A stretch of DNA of 64,000 nucleotides from NCBI GenBank assembly GCA_028554645.1, contig JAQOOI010000064.1, positions 2,232,001 to 2,296,000 on the forward strand. The letters are read 5' to 3'. Shown in pieces: positions 13,089 through 25,700 of this stretch. Every line of letters begins with the position of its first letter. The first letter of the stretch is position 1. This stretch comes from Omphalotus guepiniiformis (Eukaryota; Basidiomycota; Agaricomycetes; Agaricales; Omphalotaceae). A model generated the notes under the pieces. That model worked only from the letters and a program-made list of their open reading frames with translations. It made no database searches and was not told where the DNA came from. Made by a program: the position numbers and the translations under genes.

Positions 13089-13418
13089 AAGATCTGTATG
13101 TGAGTGGAAGTCGTGCACGACGTCGCACGCGTCGTCAAATATGTCGCCGGCGCCGCCCTCCGCGACGTCAAGGTAGGAATTCAACCCGGAAATGTCGGAG
13201 TTTCAAAAGTTCCTCCCACGACCCTTTGATAAACAAACAGTCGCGTCGCGCGGCGCGTGTCACTCGAGCTGAAGTTATTCCGATTCACTGGCTTAAAAAT
13301 GCTAGATGTATTCCGAGATACTGCGTAACACAGAGCGTATTCTATCCCGGATAAACATGTCATGTAAGGATGCTGAAATCAACGAAGATCTTTCCCGACT
13401 GCACTTGCAGGCAGTGGG

Positions 13419-16240
13419 CTATCTGCTACCTTTGGCAGGTTTATGTCCAGCTTTCCCCAAGCTTGCTCCAGTTCCTGCTTCTGCATTTCCCAAGATTCTC
13501 TCAATCTCCGCTCGAATTTCCTTCAGATTCGCTCGCAGAGTCTTCGCATCCTCGAACTTACGATGCGCAGTCGCCTCTTCAACAAAGGATTCCAACAGTG
13601 CTTCCTGCTCCAGCAATGGCTGGAGAGCCATTGCAACCTCCGAGTCTGGATCGACTAACTGCGAAGATGGAGATTCCTTGTTCTGGTTCTTCGACTCCTT
13701 TGGTTCCGGCTTAGGCAATGACTATAGACACCAACGTTATTAACAGGAAATATTATACAGAATTGATGAACAAACCTGTAATGGGAACATATGTTTCTGT
13801 AGAAATACATTCGCGCGAGTCATGACAGCCATCTGCACACGGTCTTGAGAGCTGCCAGTTTTGCAAGGTAGTTTTCGTATCCTCTTGGAGAGAGAATCGT
13901 ACTGTGCGAATACTTCCAGTATCCTCTTACGTGCAGCAGCAGCTTCTTTTGTCAGTTGTTCGTTTTGACTGTGTGGTATGTCAGCAAATACACAGATATA
14001 ACCGAGGAGAAAAGATATACTTGAGACTGAGTAGGAGCTCCTCAAACTGCGGTAAGGAGTCCTCTATCTCTTTCTCTAAAGCGATGAACACCTGAGGTAA
14101 TGTGTATGATGAAGAAATTCGATAGGCGCAGAAAGAAGAAGACAGACATCGTATAGGCGCGCAAAGTTGGGCACAACGGCCGTCTCTCTAAAGTATTGCT
14201 GCCGTCTGAATGGTAAATGTTAGCACAGAAGATTAAACAAGCCACTTCGACGTACAATAAGACAGGCCGACATTCCCTGCAGATCCTCACACCCTTGAGG
14301 AATTTCTCTTCTTCCTCATCCTTCCCAGTTGGGCCTAGATCTCCAGCTCCACCGATACTAACTCCCCGTGTTTTCTTCACTCCGTAATCCACACCTTCCT
14401 CCACTTCCTCTATTTGCCGCGTTTTTGGGTCCACCACAAATAGCATTGAGCAAGGTTGAGGCCGCTGAGGCTGTTTCGGTGGTAGAGAACAAATGATCTG
14501 TCCGCATAAACGGCAGTGGTGTTTACGATTTGTAAGTGGGTGGAAAGAAGCAGCGCATAGCGGACATCTGGATACAGATGCATCTTCTTGCCAAGGCGTT
14601 ATACGTTGTTCGGAAGCTAAAAGAAAGTCAATTTTACATGAACAATATCAGAAGCAACAGTTCTGGATACCTACCTCGCAGGTCACTCTTATTACTTCCC
14701 CCAGTTGAAGCCAATACTCCCTTCCAAAGCCCACCCGCATCTGAGATACTCATCCTCTTTAGTTCTCCCAGATCCAAATCAAAGAATGAAGTTGTTCGTC
14801 TCCTTACACCCCCACCGCTACCCCCAGCATTAGGTCTCATTCCCACTCCTACGCTACTTCGCTCTTTCGTCTGTCCCGGCTCAGGGAAATGTAATGCGAT
14901 GATTTTTTCTAATCGTCGTTCCAGCTTGGTCCGCTCGACCCTTTTCTGGCTCCCCGTTTCGGTCGAACCGTCCCGTGCCAGGCGTCGCGCAGAGAGAAAC
15001 TCATCCGTACGTGGACGATAAAGGCCCTTGGGTTGGAAACCTGGTCGGTAGGGTGCGGGAGTCCTGTGAATTGGATGGGACTGAGCTGACGTGGGTCGGG
15101 ATGTCGACGAGGATGAAAGCGATTGCGCGATGGGAGCAGGCGATATAGCAGGTGATGTGGAAGAGGAGCTAGGGGCAGAAAGAGGGGATGTACGCGGTAG
15201 AGGTGCTGCTTGCGCATGATGAGGTTGAGGAGCGGGGAGTGAGTCGATGTGTCTAGGAGTAAGGTCACTAGAATTCGTACGAGTTGGGGACGGAGGCGGC
15301 TGATCAGTCGGTCGGTGTTGCAAGCGGGGTTCATAAGGAAGCGATGTAGCTGTCGGAAGCACAGAGGAAGTTGATAGTCTGTTGGCCGTGTGTGAATTAA
15401 GATCGGGATTGAACGCGAGAGAACTGCGCTTGAGTGTCTGGTTCAGCGGTGCTTCAACCGCTGAGGCGGGGGGTATACTGTGTCGGGATGTAGCAGTTGT
15501 ACTAGTCAAAGAAGACATTGAAACTGTCCGAGAATGTGTATTGGGTGCAAGCGGGGACGTTGGTAGAGCTGACCGAGAAGCTCGTGGGACTCGCCGGATG
15601 GTAGATATTTTCCGAGAAGCTGAAGATGGTGTGGTTGGGACTGAAGGAGACGCGGAAGAAGAAGCAACGTTCTCGGGGCGCAATGGAAATGCTTCTGGCA
15701 CGGATAACTGCTCAACATCTGCGCTCCCGTTTGTATTTGAATTTGACAAGCTGCTATCGTCGACATCCTTTTGAAGGGCATTGACGACACTGGCAACAGT
15801 CCCTTCCGTCGAATGTAACTCAGAGACTGGTTCTCCCTTAGAATCCGGAGTATTAGGGCCAAATCCATTGGCCGCTATCGGCACCTCAGAAAGAGGCATA
15901 TCTGGTGCAGATACAGAGTCTACAACGATAAGTGCAGGTGCAAGAGGCAATGTTGGAGACTGAGGGGGAGATTTGACGCTGACGCTGTATGTCGGCTGCT
16001 GCTGGGATTTCTCCGACAACAGACTATACTTTGGTTCCGGCGGTACATCCACGATGCTTGCTGGCCGCGACAACGAAGGTGGTGGTGACACGTTGGAGAC
16101 TATTCGAGGATTAGATACATTTCTAGAATGCCTCTTTGACTGCGGAAAGTCAGAAATTGTTGCACAGCGGATATATGGCCAAAGTTCACCCTGTATGCCT
16201 GGTATGGTACATTTGGCGGTGAATCTGGCGGTTCATGCAT
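13419..16240 (-). CDS. VAC1: FYVE-finger Rab effector VAC1/PEP7 (rabenosyn-type)
   Basis: Vac1/Pep7 binds PI3P and the endosomal Rab Vps21 and acts with Vps45 in Golgi-to-endosome fusion. Seven exons give 833 aa: 16240-16190, 16139-14675, 14616-14256, 14205-14148, 14091-14021, 13968-13776 and 13721-13419; every phase closes. The first coding exon encodes only 17 residues. The N-terminal 300 or so residues are disordered, followed by the family signature YRPGFQPKGLYRPRTDEF and KLERRLEKIIALHFPEPG. The FYVE finger starts with WQEDASVSRCPLCAASF, has the PI3P-binding RKHHCRLCG, and closes with RICREC. A helical Rab-binding region (YFRETAVVPNFARLYDVFIA) and a C-terminal rabenosyn-like helix pair follow. 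The gene is divergent from twinfilin, with 161 bases between the starts. Confidence 0.94.
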
Positions 16241-16401
16241 CGTAGCACACTGGCCTGCCCAGCGTCAACGCTAGAGAGAGATGGAGATGGGATCCTGGAA
16301 GCTTGTGAGCGGGACTGACAAAAATCGCGAGCAAAGGTGATGATGGCAGTACAGCACAGTACCCCGTGTTTTGCTCCTTACCATCATCATCTAATACTAC
16401 T

Positions 16402-17693
16402 ATGTCGGCTACTTCAGGCATTGGTGTTTCTCAAGATCTTGCCTCTCAATTCTCCTCTGCTATCTCTTCTAGATCCATTAGATTCTTGAAAGTCTCGATT
16501 CAAAACGGTGCGTCGGTGTTTGCGGTGCTGTGACAACTACTTATAGTTATTGAGGCTGATCTCAGTGTTGTGATTACTAGAATCTCTTGTCCATGATCTG
16601 AGCATCCCAATTGAAAACTCACTAAAGGAAGATCTTCGTAAATTGCAAGAGGTGTTACAGGACGATGTGCCCGCATATATCCTTGCCCAGTTAGACGATC
16701 CTCCAACAGAATGGTTAGCTATTTACTACGTGCCAGAGACTGCGAAAATCAGAGATAAAGTATGGGTGTATGTCATCCTCAACTGTGCAGATCTAACGTG
16801 CTTTTATAAATGCATAGATGCTCTACGCCTCAACTCGTGCCTCTCTTCTTAAATCCCTAGGATCTACTGTCTTCACAGATACCTTATTTGCTACTCTGAA
16901 ATCTGACCTCACGCCTGAAGCATACGACGCACACCTGAAGCATATATCTGCTCCAAAACCACTTTCTGCGCGCGAGCAGGAGATGGAGGACATCCGTGCA
17001 GCAGAGCGGGCTGCTAGTGCGAACGGCGGTTTCCCGGCGTATGAAGGCAGTCGAGCGAGAACATCCATGGTAGGAGCAGGGTTAGGCCTGAATTGGAGTT
17101 CGGAAGTTCAGAACGCTATAGAAGAGCTCGGGAAGGGAGAAGACTCTGCGCTTGTCATCGTCGTATGTCATGTTTTTCCATTTACATGTTTTCTTGCCCT
17201 TAGTGAATCAACCAGACAATTGACGCAGCAACAGAGACACTTGCTCTATCTTCCTCTTCGGCGGCATCGGCAGAAACACTCAAATCAGCATTACCATCTT
17301 CAAATCCTTGCTATGCTTTCTTTGCATGGCCGCATAGCGATCCTCCCAGACGTGAAATTAGTGCGTGATTGGCATCATTCAACCTCAAAGGTAGCTAATT
17401 ACTTGTCAGTCTTCATCTACTCTTGCCCTTCATCATCTCCCATCAAACATCGCATGGTCTACTCTTCGGGTGCATCTGGCGTTTTTCAAGCTGCCAAGAC
17501 ACTTCTTTCATCCTCATCGTCCACACTCAACGCTCGCAAGATCGAAACCTCTGATCCATCTGAACTCGACGAGTCCTTCTTAAAGAGCGAATTGGGATTC
17601 GTGACTGCGTCAAGCGGTGGTACCAGCGCAAGAATAGGTGACGAAACGAAATCATTTGCGAGGCCCAGGGGTCCTGCAAGGAGACGGCCATAG
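16402..17693 (+). CDS. TWF1: Twinfilin (two ADF-homology domains)
   Basis: Twinfilin binds actin monomers and capping protein and helps disassemble filament ends in cortical actin patches. Exons 16402-16507, 16581-16759, 16818-17162, 17216-17360 and 17410-17693 give 352 aa, the usual family length. The first ADF-H domain starts MSATSGIGVSQDL and includes PAYILAQL and YVPETAKIRDKMLYASTRA, the conserved long actin-binding helix. A linker (REQEMEDIRAAE) leads to the second ADF-H domain. This contains FIYSCPSSSPIKHRMVYSSG, which is strongly diagnostic of twinfilin. The tail ends FARPRGPARRRP; a basic tail in this position is known to bind capping protein and phosphoinositides. The intron within the second domain is 49 bases, among the shortest in the window. 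Confidence 0.96.
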
Positions 17694-18953
17694 AGTACAT
17701 ACTGTCACAGAATTACAGAAGAAGAAATTAATTGTATTACAGATAACTTGCAATTGTCGAGACTCACGAGCAACGAGTTTGAAGGGGAAATGCCGGCCGC
17801 GCGTGAGCGGAGTATCAAAATTTGTTTATAAGGGTGAAAAAAAATCTGCATCTGGCTCATCGTTAACCTGAACGTCCTTCTGTCTCCTTCTGTGAGTGTA
17901 TATTCCTCCTTTGTAAATTACATTTCATGTTTGTTGTGATGATTCACTTTTAACCATACTTTACCACATTCCGAATACTCATGTGGAGTCTATTATCGAT
18001 TTCAGCCTTGTCTGACACGTCTCCTTCGTCTGCCCTTTGCAATACCGTTCACTGTACTGACGTCTCGCTTTCTCGTTTTTACACAGTATGTGGCTAATGG
18101 TGGATGTTGTATAATGTGAGCGCTCTTCCTTGTGCGATAGGCACTTCTTTTTTTATTCTTTTGCTTTGGAGTGATGATATTCTTTCGATGGGCGGACATA
18201 ATTGCAGCTCCATCCACACCAAAGTCTCCCGGTGTACAAATGTGGAGGCGGATGAGATGCTTGTTGAAATGCATCGAGTCACTGACTCTTTCTTTTTTCG
18301 TCTTTGACGTGTTTCGTGTGTCCAAGAATCAACGCTCACCAATTTCGTTGTTTTTAGGATGACACTCAAATCACACCACTCATGTTGTTCCTCGAACTCT
18401 ACCGCTAGTTCATGTTTATCGTACACTTCATTTGAATGTCTTTTGAATATACCCTTGTAAATCTTGTCGCTATTCCTGACGTTTCACGAGTTTGTGCAGT
18501 TGATTGTCACGACAAATGGATAAGTATTTTGGATCTTGTACGACACGAAAGTCAGAAGAAAGTGAGTGCTCAATAATGGAGTGCCGATAGACTCTCTCTT
18601 GAGTGCTTCCTTCACGTTATTTTAGCGTTGTCAATCCTGATAAGTATATTGCGAAAATTCTGAAGTGGTGTGGCGGCGGCGGCTGGCTCGCCCAAACATC
18701 GCTCCTTATGCCTATATATGTTGCGCTTACGCTGATATTTACATTTCTTTTCTGCTAAGGCAGGTAGCTTCTGTAGCTTTCTGCCCTTTGAGGTTATGTG
18801 ACGCTCAAACTCAAGCAACAATTTCAATGGAAACGACTTAGACTACCGAAAGTGTTGTATGGCTGACTCGAGAACAACAGAGTTCTTAGAACTACTTGTA
18901 CACACACGCGTATAGATATAATAGTACACTTATTGAGATTTCGCCTGACCAAC
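17694..18953. other. Intergenic between convergent genes, 1.26 kb
   Basis: The stretch lies between the stops of twinfilin (plus) and the dehydrogenase gene (minus). It is AT-rich with T-runs. Frames of 60-110 codons exist but have no recognisable motif or splice logic. It is unusually long for a tail-to-tail gap here, so a non-coding RNA or relic is possible but unsupported. Confidence 0.45.
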
Positions 18954-20561
18954 TCAAGCTACCTTGATGACAACTTTACCAACGTGCGCCTGAGAATCGA
19001 TGTGCGCATATGCCTGAATAGTTTCCTCGAAGGGAAATACTTTGTCAATGACCGGCCTAGTGACTTCAGGATGGGTCTCCAATAAACGGTTCAAATCTCT
19101 GAACCTGAGGAATACAAGTCAGTGGAGAACGAATTATATCCCGAGAGTGACATACTGCGCGACAGATCCAATCTGTATGCCTCGAATGGTAACAGCTTTT
19201 CGAATAGTAGGACCTACGATCTCCGTGGGTGATCCCTAGAGAAACACGGATGAGAACGAGGGTCAATTCTTATGAGAAAGACTTCTACCCCGCCAACGAA
19301 ACCAATGACATGGATCCAGCCACCAACTCGAACTGCGTTCAGCGACTTTTGGAGGGTTCCGGCACCACCGACCTGATAATCACTCATCATTCAATTGTGA
19401 GAATTGTACCGACAATCAAGACCCACACCTCCAGAATATGGTCTACTCCCCGGCCGCCGGTCAATTCTAAAACCTTCTTGTCCCAGTCAGGGATCTGCTT
19501 GTAATTGATGACATGCTTAGCACCAAGTTTAGTGGCAATTTTGAGCTTTTCGTCAGAAGAAGAAGTCGCAATGACAGTCGCTCCCGAAGCCACTGCGATT
19601 TGAAGTCCGGAACTAGCTGATAGTCAGTGCTACTAGAACGCATGAGTGAAACATGCAGAACACTTACATGGAAACACCACCAGTTCCCAGAACGAGAACG
19701 GTGTCCCCACCCTTTAGTGGAACTGGTCCCGTGAGAGCATTATAAGCCGTCAGAGCAGCGCACCTGCAATTTTATACAGATCAGCAGCCTTATAGAAAAT
19801 ATTAAGATGGGGAGCGCATTCTCACGGCAAAGTCGAAGCCTCCTCGTACGAGAGATGGTCTGGAATCTTGACCAAGGACTACATGACCATGATTGTCAGT
19901 TATTCCTGAAAGAAAGTCGTCTCGGCAGCAATAGGCTCACGTAGGGGCGGAAATTTTTGTACTGAGTCAGCACACCATGAATCTGACCGCCGTGTCCCGT
20001 TTGCTGAATCTCGGGAGTAACTTCCCCTGTGAAAAATCGCAACAGCTTTACACAACAGATCGAATCAGGAAAAATTGATACATACCCGCTACATGATCAG
20101 CGGCGAAATTCGCGCAGACGCGGTCGCCAACTTTCCAATTGTTGACATCTTTGCCAACGGCGATGACTTCGCCCGCCATGTCTGACAAAGGAACGAGGTT
20201 GGGGGAAAGCCTACATACTTGTTAATCTTGAAATTGAAGTGCAAGAGCTCAGTCATACATACTTCGCGGGATATCGGCCTGACGAGATCATAAGGTCTCG
20301 ATACTGTCGGCCATGCATACGCGTCAGCGAGAACCTGCATGTATTCAGCATTCTGCAGCGAAGCCCACCTGCAAGGAGCACGCATGAATCTTCACAAGCA
20401 CCTCAAATGGTTGCGGAGGAGAAACAGGTGATTCCTTAAGCTTGAGCTTGTCATACCCAGTGTGCTAGAGAAACTAAATCCCTTTAGTAGTCGTTGATAT
20501 CAATAGCTGGCAGGCTAACCTCAGGAAAGTAGTATTCTTTAGTGGTAGTAGGGAGAGCCAT
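18954..20561 (-). CDS. Zinc-independent medium-chain dehydrogenase/quinone reductase family protein
   Basis: This is a member of the MDR superfamily of NAD(P)H-dependent alcohol dehydrogenase/quinone oxidoreductase-like enzymes. I followed 11 exons from MALPTTTKEYYFPE to QAHVGKVVIKVA-stop, all GT-AG and in phase, about 345 aa. The catalytic N-terminal fold shows PFEVLVKIHACSLQYRDLM and LSDMAGEVIAVGKDVNNW. The nucleotide site is VLVLGTGGVSISGLQIAVA, followed by GAKHVINY and GGRGVDHILE. In zinc alcohol dehydrogenases the region before AGEV reads GHE with a zinc-ligand His; here it reads LSD, and the structural four-cysteine lobe is not visible. A zinc-free reductase is therefore more likely than a classical ADH. 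The substrate cannot be told from the sequence. Confidence 0.88.
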
Positions 20562-21019
20562 TATTGTGGGTACTCTTGCGAGTTTGTCACGCAGTTTCGC
20601 AGTTTATATGCCCATTGTAAGCCTGAAAAACGTCATCCATAGCTTACTCAGTACCGAGTCGAAGCAGATATTCTCGGTTACTGATACCTATGGATTAGTA
20701 CACAGAGATATATATTAGATAGCACAGGTGATCGTTCTGGATTAGATCGAGCAACAATTGGATCGCTACTAACTTCCAAGATGACCGTGACACACCTAGT
20801 TGTTGAACACGGGCAATCATTTCCGTGATTGAAATTGGTATCTTGCTGGTATTGTAAAGAGTATCACAGACAGAACATATGCAAATGAGTCCAAGTTCTA
20901 GCAGTGCGGCTTTGTGTAAACGGTCATCGAATTACCGTGTAACCCAGGTTCCCAGACTCGCAGTTCTAGTTGTAAAAGCGAGTCCAAAAAAGGAAACCCG
21001 TTATCTGTATTCGCCCTTC
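20562..21019. other. Divergent promoter region
   Basis: These 458 bases separate the starts of the dehydrogenase (minus) and the MPP6-like gene (plus). An in-frame extension of the MPP6-like frame reaches back to 20879 but its residues show no family resemblance. I see no clear TATA box or other named motif. Confidence 0.4.
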
Positions 21020-21866
21020 ATGTCAGGCAAAAAACTCAGTACGGGGACACTCAGCTTGCGATTCATGCAGAATGCGCAACGCATGAAGCAGCTGAAAGAG
21101 GTTCAACTAGAACAGGCTCACGTAAAGGACGATGGTCAATGGGAAATCGCAAAGGAGATCAGGGATTCATGGGGAACTACCGCTGAGTCCGAGTCAGTAC
21201 CTTCAACGGTATTTCTGATGAGCTTGTGCTAACGGACATTTGAATGTAGCCAGTCTGTCACTTACGAAACGTCCTATCTACCATTCCTGTTTCCTTCTCT
21301 ATCGAGTTCTACCGAGCCATCGCAAGCAGGACCATCAACAGCCTCGAATTCGTCCATAGGAAAGCCGAAAGGTCGACGCGTCTTCAAGAAGGGGAGAGAA
21401 GTGCTAGAACAACAGGTGCATCCCATCTTGTCATAGACCCAACTTATCTTTCTGAAGCAGCACGTTTTGTTTCAACCAGGCTGATACAAATTCTGAGGTG
21501 CAACCAGTTCAGTCAGAGACCCCTTCAACCGACAATGCCACCGGCAAGAAATATGCTGCTCGTTCTGCAAAGAACAGCCGACCTATAGCAAAATCCACAA
21601 AAGTCGCCAAGCTCGCAATCTTTGATAACTCGGATGTCGGCACAGACTTACGACCTCCGTCTAATGTAGCAGCAATGACTTCCGCTACCGTATCTAAAAA
21701 CGTATTCATAAAACCGGCTGGTGTCGACGAACCCAAACTCTCGGCTGCAGCACCTGACAGCGAAGTCGTAGCTGGTGCTCGTGAGGCGAAGGTCAAGCGC
21801 GAACGCTCCTCGCAGTCAGATGCTGACGGAATGAAGCGCAAGAAGAAGAGAAAGACTGTCGGCTGA
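21020..21866 (+). CDS. MPP6: MPP6-like exosome cofactor (M-phase phosphoprotein 6 family)
   Basis: Mpp6 is a small basic RNA-binding cofactor of the nuclear exosome, helping to recruit the Mtr4 helicase. The family N-terminal block is visible at once after the chosen ATG: MSGKKLSTGTLSLRFMQNAQ. Exons 21020-21192, 21250-21415 and 21480-21866 give 241 aa. A second conserved stretch, TYETSYLPFLFPSLS, follows the first intron. GKPKGRRVFKKGRE is a basic motif next to it. The C-terminal half is low complexity and ends with a nuclear-localisation-like run (MKRKKKRKTVG). The donor of the first intron is GTCAGT, chosen because it is the only one that keeps frame; GTACCT a few bases later does not. The call rests on short motifs, so the family is probable rather than certain. 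Confidence 0.72.
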
Positions 21867-22166
21867 TGTTTTTGTATCCATGTATGCGGCTGCGATACTC
21901 GGTCGCTCCTGATATACATACTTGCACAAACTTGTCGTTCTCGATCTCATTACAACTGTGTTCTGATCTGAGGCTCATGAATACTTCAAGTCGCACATCA
22001 CGCTTGCGCTTCACTGGCCTGCCCGTGCTAAGCAACAAAGTAAAACATTGTCTGCTATTGACTATAATGACTATGTGAATAATACTTATAGAGAGGAAAT
22101 CCCAAAACTAAAGCAACCAAGAAATAACAGATGTAACAATAGCTACTCGTACAGACATGGGAAATA
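21867..22166. other. Intergenic between convergent genes
   Basis: This 300-base stretch lies between the stops of the MPP6-like gene (plus) and SOG2 (minus). It is AT-rich, presumably 3' UTRs; nothing else was recognised. Confidence 0.5.
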
Positions 22167-25100
22167 TCATCCTGGATCATTAACATCGAGCCGAGGCTCT
22201 CTATCTCGCAATCGTCTAATGACGGGTAGCTTGAACGACTGTGATGGAAGGGCACTTCGAGCACTTTCTAAAGCGGGCGAAGAAGGTGCCACAGTAGATG
22301 GCTGTGCACTTCGACTCCGCGACAGTGCAGGCCCGAGCCGGTTCTCTTCAGGAAGACTGAGCAAACTCGGCTGAGAGGTAGATGCGCTGAGCATAGGCGA
22401 GTAAGGTCGGGATGAAGAGGGGGAAAAGGAAGACACATGAAGAAATATGGCGAATTCTTCTGTGGAATTCGTGAGCTTGACCATGTTGGTACGCAACGCC
22501 GAAGAACGGACGCCACCATATATCTTTACGGTGTTTGAAAGCTGAACAACAGTCTACACGAGGCATAACTCATGAGCTCCAAAATTGAAATCGTATATGC
22601 GATGACATACCTTCAGGAACACGTGTGCTTCCTCCCGCAAACTCTTCTTGTCCGCTGCAGTATCCCCGTCTTTCATGGCACGTATCAAGTCGGACAGAGT
22701 CTTAGTTACAGACCTAGCTCTATCCAGGTTTTCTCGAACATCAACGTTGCTCTCAATAACGTCACTCAATACGTCTTCCATCATATTCCACACAGTGGGG
22801 GCAACATCGACTGCAGCCTGTACGGCTTGTAGAGCCTCTTTATCTACCTGAGTCTTCGATGTAGACGGCAGCTCCAGAAATGTTGTTTTGGCAGGAATGG
22901 ATGGTGATGAGGACGTGGAAGACGCCTGCAAGGACGTCTGCGACCCAGAGCGTGAGTGAACAGCACGGGAACTCTCTGCAATCGAAGATGATGATGCCGA
23001 TGCCGGTACAGAGCTGCCTGTCGGAGATGGCGACTGGATTGTCAGTATACTTGGCGTAAGGCCAGCCTGTCGCTTCGGCGCGCGCAATGTAGGCGTGTGA
23101 GATGCGATACCTCTTGACATTGTCGGCATATCCTCGTATGAAGGCATCTTCTTCCCTAATTCAACGTCCTTGGAGCTGAAGGATCCAGCATGCCGCCTTA
23201 AATTATGCGTCCTAGCACCTGCAGGATATGAACGCAAAGACATCAACGAAGGCCCATTGCCCTCTAAAGTGGCAGGAGCGGACGGAGGAGCCTGGTATAC
23301 ATCAGTGGTCATCGCCGAAGGTGGCGATGGCGCAGGAAAAGGTTTAGAGTGGAGATACGGCTTGATTGTGTCTATCCACGGAATCATGGCCTGCCAGGCG
23401 ATTGAAATTTCGGCCGCGGCGCCATACAGTTGGGCCAAAAGAGCTCTCAAGTAACGTAGGTCGTCAGTGTTCACAATGACTTTCAGCTGCAGAGACAGCA
23501 CGCCTACAGTCTTGCCGAATACTGCCACTGTGTCTCTGCAGCTCTCGATCACACCGCGGCACACGGTCGGAGGTGGCACTGTTTTCCGACTCATTGCATC
23601 GAAGCGATCAAGCGAATTGATAAACTGCATCATATCAGCGCTCGCAGGATGCAAGACCTTTTGTAACACTGAAGAAAGTCTATCGTCAATAGAGTGGCGA
23701 GTGTAGTGTTCCAGCGTTTGATAAATCTGGCACACGGCAAAAAGAATACTTCGTGCCGTATCAACCAGATTGAGCAGGGGTGTAGGGATTGTGTTGGAAA
23801 GAGTAGCAGTGGGTAGGGTGGAGATTCGTCGGAAGTAGGAGTTTCGCTCAAAGGCCATAGAAGGCAGGTCGCGAGTAGGGGAAGATTGGGAAGTGTATTC
23901 CTTGGTGTAGGGCTTAAACGCCGCACGCGAACCAGAGCTTAAGGAGGAGCTTCCAGAGTCTTGTCGCTGAGATAACGGAGAGGGTATCGAGAACTCGTCC
24001 TGTACAATGGATTTGCGAGAGACGTATGCATTTGGCACGGGGTCTCGATCAGGTATATCGGGCATCTTCTTGGTAAAATTCAATTTTGCCGTTCGAAGAT
24101 CAGGCATGCTCTTCTTCGCTATAAAGTTCACATGATGGGAATTACGCGTGCCACTGTGAGCATAGGAAGCATTGCGAGCATGCTGCTGCTGGTATTGACG
24201 TTGAGGGTAGTCGTCGTCGCGGTTGCTGTGGTTGACGCCGTTTGTAGGCAGTTCGTGATCGAAGGTGTCGGACTCAGCCGGGCTGGGTAGATAGCTTTCC
24301 AGCGAACGCGTTGGAGAAGTCTCTGTGCTGTAGGACTGGAGAATACCAAGGTGTAGAGGCGGTGGTCGATCGGATTGTCCATACGAGGATGATGGAGTAT
24401 CAATGTTGACAGAGTCCGAAATAGAGGACATGGAAAAATTGGAATCTATAGAAAACGACCGAGCGTGAGGAGTAACACCCTCGTCGAGCTCGCCCTCTGT
24501 TCGTGGGACCCGCGACCATGAAGTATAATCATCGTCCCTGCAAGAAATATGAGAACAACGTTCCCCGAAGAAGATGAAGGACATACAGCCTGCTCTCCAA
24601 GTCATGTTGTTCGCTGAAACCGGAATCATCATGGCGTCTCACCTCACGCAACGCGTCGGCTTCCATCCATTCCTGTACAGTCTGTACCCAATCTTTCATC
24701 GCCTGTGCATTGCTGAACTGATCAGGGCGTGCCATTACGGATTTGGGTGGCCATTCTATGGGGTTACGCTCGACTTCTAATACGGCCAACTTCGAGAATT
24801 GGGTGAGGTAAGGAGGAAGCCTTGTGACTTTATTGCGTGAAAAGCAGAAGACCTGGGAAAGCGTTAGACCCATAGAATGAATAAATGTTCAAATCACATA
24901 CTCGTAAGTTGATAAGATGGCCGGGCTGAGAAGGAAGCCGCTTTATCTTGTTATGACTGATGTCCAGTGTATCCAGCGCGGGCATGAGAGTCAACTATAT
25001 GTATGTCAAGAAGGGACAAGCTTTAAAGAGGAGTCGGCATACAACGTCTGGGAAGACTGAAAAACAGTTGTGCTTGAGGTTCAGATACCTGAGACGCGAC

Positions 25101-25673
25101 AACAGCGCAAATTCCATAGGAAGGGTAGCAAGACGGTTGTGTCCAAGAGCAATTCTGAAGAAAATAGAAGTTGACCTTCAGCAAGGTAAATGATGAGGTA
25201 CGCTGACTCGGCGAACCTTTCGACCCGACTCTCATCGTCAGAAGAATCCCTTCCTATGGTAGCCAACTCCTCTGCGGCAGCCTCTCCAATGTCGGTGAGG
25301 TTCTTCTTCATAAACACGAGAGTGGCGCCATCGTCCGTTGAGCGAGACAGAGCCTCCTGCACATGAGGAACGGTGAGAGAAGCGGGAGTAAAGGACGCTC
25401 TCTTGCGCAAGCTGGGCGAGTAAATGGCTGAACGGTCAACATCCAGCGAAGACATGAAAGAAGAAGAAGAGAGAAGAACTGGGTTCTGTTAACACAGAAG
25501 AAGGCAGCGTGGATCCAAGGAGGTCGTAGAGGTCATTAACTTGCGGCAGAGTTGGTTGAAGACTCACTGTCTCCCTGCGAGAGTTGAACTAATCCCGTGA
25601 GACCTCGGCTGTTCGTGGCTGTGTCATCACGAGAATGATCATCAAGATTCAACAAGTCCATTGAATTTGCCAT
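22167..25673 (-). CDS. SOG2: RAM signalling network leucine-rich protein SOG2
   Basis: Sog2 is a scaffold of the RAM network (Mor2/Tao3, Cbk1 kinase, Mob2), which controls polarity and cell separation. The start exon encodes [17 protein letters not shown]. Next comes [20 protein letters not shown] and then leucine-rich repeats spread over several short exons ([56 protein letters not shown]). The SOG2 domain follows a serine-rich linker: [40 protein letters not shown] helices, and [18 protein letters not shown]. The last intron follows EEAHVFLK. The final exon reads [14 protein letters not shown] to DVNDPG-stop and includes [18 protein letters not shown]. The second exon has two possible acceptors seven bases apart; only the downstream one (AACCCAG) keeps frame. 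The start lies 27 bases from the divergent DUF952 gene. Confidence 0.92.
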
Positions 25674-25700
25674 CTTTTTATTTTCTCATCATTAACCAGC

